A stretch of DNA of 40,000 nucleotides from Hirudo medicinalis (Eukaryota; Annelida; Clitellata; Hirudinida; Hirudinidae): the NCBI GenBank assembly GCA_011800805.1, contig MPNW01000510.1, positions 5,556 through 45,555 of the forward strand, given 5' to 3'. Shown piece by piece: positions 37,101 to 40,000 of this stretch (position 1 is the stretch's first letter; each line of letters opens with the position of its first letter). The notes under the pieces are model-generated. The model was not told the origin of the DNA. It searched no databases and saw only the letters and a program-made list of their open reading frames with translations. The translations under genes and the position numbers were made by a program.

Positions 37101-39293
37101 TTAAAACATTTTATCGCGAATCGTGAGTCGGCTAAACAATTGCTACTTTATCAATTGTAATCTGCATAAGCTGCTTCTTTTGGTCCATCGAATTTATTTG
37201 TAGTGGTTATCTGATAGCGATAGCGATAGTGTTGCAGAGAGAGTTAGGTTCGGTTTTGTTTACAAATTCATCATTTCAGCCATAAAAGTCGCTTATGTCG
37301 ACTAGTAAAAATGAAATATGGCCTCATAATTTTTTCATAAATAGGGGTATTAAAAAATAAAGATAATTTATAAGCAAAGATATTTTTGACAGAATGCAAA
37401 TCTATGGAAGTGTGAAGTGGTGAGAAAAAGCAAGAGCCACTAAGATCACAATGATAATTTCTTCATTGCTTTTGCCACTGAATCCCAAAGAAATGCCATC
37501 ATTGGAATCTCGATCAAGCAGTTGTGCTGGATGCCAGCAGACCCGAACACGTCAGCATTCTAAGTGATTCACTTTCAGGTAGCTAAACAGGTCAAGACAG
37601 ACCTTCAAAAGCTTTAAGTTAAATTAATTTTAAGTTGAATTAGGTAATTAAGTAACTCGTATAAATCAAGTGAATGTAGATAAATGAATCATCTCAGCTT
37701 CATGAGTGGTTATTTTGAAAGATTGTTCCAGTCACACAACCGACTGATGGCTTCCAGTAAAGGATGGTTATATATCAGCCAAGTCCACAAACACACATAC
37801 TGACAACTCACAGCCTTTCCATTTATACTGCTCTGGAAAAAGTTTCTGCAACAGCAGAGGATAAATATGTACATTCAATACGCGGTGCTGGAAGCCAGGC
37901 AAGGATGCTGCTGCAGTGCTTCCAACCAGTTTTGGGCCTCAACTTTCTTAATAAGCAACTTGAAATACACGAACTCCATGTAGTTCTCTTCGGTACTCCT
38001 TATCGTCCTTCCAAGTTCATCTCCAGTGGCTCTGCATCCCCGTCAGCAATCTTTTCATACCTAATACCGTTTCGGCCATATTTACATTCTCGCGAGAGCG
38101 ACCCACGCTACCCTTGCATGCCAAACGGAGCGGCAAGTTTGTGTTGCCTCAGCAAAATTTTCGCCGGTTTTCGAGTTTTCTAAAACACACTTGTCATTGG
38201 ATTTTCATCCCTCAGTCACCGCTGAAGGAAATTTGAATCGTTCGAAGAAACCACCAAAAGTTAACAGGATTTCGCTGTCCAGATATCGTCTGCTTTAGAA
38301 AGGTTAGCATAGAGTAAGTCCTTTTCCTATTTTTATAAATGAAAATGTTTACAAAATAAGTTGCTTTTTATTTTTATTTTATGAATATTCCCATTAACAT
38401 TTTAATCGCTAGGAGAATATTTCAAATCCAAAAAGTTGGTCATAAATTGTAAGGGCCGCAGTGATTAACTTTTAACTTGTCGCTTTTTTTTCATAAACAC
38501 AAATTTCGAAGTATTTGTCGCGTCGCTTGTTCAACAATGATTTCTCGGCGTAAAAAAGGACTTTAATTAACGTTTCACTAAATTCGACTTGCCCAGTCTG
38601 CTCGTGTTAATTCAAGTCTAACCAGGGATCAATAAGGTAATGAGCAAGAGTTCAAAGTACGAATATCAGGTCGGCCGTCGAAATGTGCATTGAATGCTCC
38701 AGCTTTTGAATTTTAGAAGTTGAAGTTGGTCGGAGCGTTTCTTAACTTGTGGCGCAGCACGTCGACGACTCTGTTCCGTTGTGACATTTGAAATTTTGGA
38801 CGTGTTGAATAACAGAAGTTTGCGTTTTGAAAGTCGATATTGCTAAAGATAACTGCATTAATTTATAGATAAGGACTAATATCTATTGGATTGTATTCGA
38901 ACGTGTGCTCTCAATTGTTCGGACTAGAAAATAGCCGGAACTACGTATTGTTGTGCCCTTGTGTTTTCTAGGACTTAACGAATTACAGGATTTGCAGAGG
39001 AAAGTACAACTGTCTTCGTTGTAAAATTCATTATGAGAGATACGTGTATAAATCAGTTTCTAACGTTGGAGCTAAGTGATGCTAGGCTTACGATTTGAGG
39101 ATGGTTTTCCACAAAATATTCCGCTTATTTGTAATCTGTTGCTCCTTTTCTAACGTCTGACTACTGTTGAACATTCGTTTATCGCTCCATCCCTCCATCC
39201 ATACGTACGTAGCCTGGCTGTTCTTCAATGCGCATAATCTCCCCGGCGTAAAAATTCAATCTCTTTACTGCCGCAGATAAAGGTCAAGAAGCC
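32255..39293. other. cdc42 3' UTR and intergenic DNA before filamin
   Basis: ATTAAA at 32991-32996 and AATAAA at 33234-33239 are candidate cdc42 poly(A) signals. Microsatellites: ATT at about 32820-32849, AAT at about 33227-33327, TTG/ATT at about 33400-33470, TTA at about 34051-34118, TCA at about 34274-34323 and 34456-34514, GAT at about 34676-34698. From about 34860 to 39270 the DNA is largely unique, without a gene I can support. Possible decayed coding traces on the minus strand at 36850-38050 are listed as a finding. Confidence 0.5.
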
Positions 39294-39789
39294 ATGAATA
39301 TTAATCAAGGCGCCCCGATGGTCGTTGGAGGCGGGGACTACTTTGTCCAGGGTCAGCCCCATGGCCAAGAACAGGTTTCGGCCCAGCCGTACCAGTTCAG
39401 CTACGACGGCTACAACAACTACGGTGGTTCCGGCGGCCAGGACTACTCGTACAACTATCAGGATTACTACTACGACGACCAGGCTGAAGCCGAAGAAGAA
39501 ATTCCAGCCGAGAGGGATTTGGCCGAAGATGCCCAGTGGAAGATGATCCAGAAGAACACGTTCACCCGCTGGGCCAACGAGCACCTCAAGTTGGTGAATA
39601 AGAACGTCTCAGAGCTCGAATACGACCTTTCAGATGGGCTCAACTTCGTGTCGTTGATCGAGGTCCTTAGCGGAAAGAAGTTCCAAAAGTACAACAGGAG
39701 GCCGAACTTCAGGACTCAGAAGCTGGAGAATGTGACCATGTGTCTACAGTTCTTGGAAGAAGACGAGGGAATCAAGATTGTCAACATAG
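39294..39789 (+). CDS. FLN: Filamin, first coding exon (N-terminal leader and start of CH1), partial
   Basis: Actin-crosslinking protein whose N-terminal tandem calponin-homology domains bind F-actin. The exon encodes about 165 residues: a leader rich in Tyr, Gly, Gln and Asp ([21 protein letters not shown]), an acidic stretch, then [39 protein letters not shown], and [14 protein letters not shown], which is the CH1 fold of filamin rather than alpha-actinin or spectrin. It ends in phase 1 at a strong GTGAGT donor (39790). An acceptor (ACTGCCGCAG, ending 39276) lies just before the ATG. The rest of the protein lies beyond the window. Confidence 0.93.
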
Positions 39790-40000
39790 GTGAGTGGTCG
39801 AGCAGTTCGTCTCGTTTGCGGTCGGTGTGGTCGGTAGGGTAGTTGTGGTAGGCAGCGTAAAAAACGTCGACATTTGAGGTGACGATCAATTTAATTTAAT
39901 TGATGATGACGACGACGACGGTGATGATGATGATGACGACGATGATGATGATGATGATGATGATGATGACGACGACGACGATGACGACGATGATGACGGT
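39790..40000. repeat. Start of filamin intron 1 with GAT/GAC array
   Basis: A GAT/GAC triplet array from about 39902 to the window end, continuing beyond it. Confidence 0.85.

Noticed and set aside
37764..38183. Plus-strand 139-codon frame
   Set aside because: No motif recognised; the opposite strand looks at least as protein-like, so I list only the minus-strand traces as a finding.

Overview
This is animal nuclear DNA. It carries intron-rich genes with GT/AG splice sites, dense trinucleotide microsatellites, AATAAA poly(A) signals and a tRNA-derived SINE. The proteins are metazoan (a MAGUK scaffold, a BRICHOS/ITM2 protein, Cdc42, filamin). Their sequences and the repeat style suggest an invertebrate, perhaps a lophotrochozoan such as an annelid or mollusc. 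The taxon is an inference and cannot be fixed by reading alone.

Layout. 1-1965: microsatellites and minisatellites, no gene recognised. 1966-15859 (+): 24 coding exons of a discs-large (Dlg/DLG1-4) MAGUK in the order L27, Asn/Gln-rich linker, PDZ1, PDZ2, PDZ3, SH3, hook, guanylate-kinase-like. Every exon junction keeps frame; the 5' end lies upstream or is unrecognised. 15860-20795: long 3' UTR or intergenic DNA, with the first copy of a diverged ~0.58 kb direct repeat. 20796-24840 (-): a 12-exon gene that I assembled from splice phases, encoding a 647-residue protein of no family I recognise. 24841-26649: intergenic, with the second repeat copy. 26650-29535 (+): a six-exon ITM2/BRI-type BRICHOS protein with a furin-like site and a Cys-rich C-terminal peptide. 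30742-32254 (+): a complete four-exon Cdc42 of 191 residues. 32255-39293: UTR/intergenic DNA with microsatellites and some decayed coding-like traces. 39294-39789 (+): first coding exon of filamin (Tyr/Gly-rich leader plus the start of CH1), continuing off the window.

Dlg (cell-junction scaffold), Cdc42 (polarity GTPase) and filamin (actin crosslinker) act in related cell-cortex processes. Nothing here shows co-regulation, and each gene seems to have its own transcription unit.

Most interesting for follow-up are: the unrecognised 647-residue gene; complementary TGA/TCA arrays at the two ends of several dlg introns; a tandem array carrying copies of a splice donor; the ITM2 C-terminal peptide; and the SINE and direct-repeat pair around the unknown gene.
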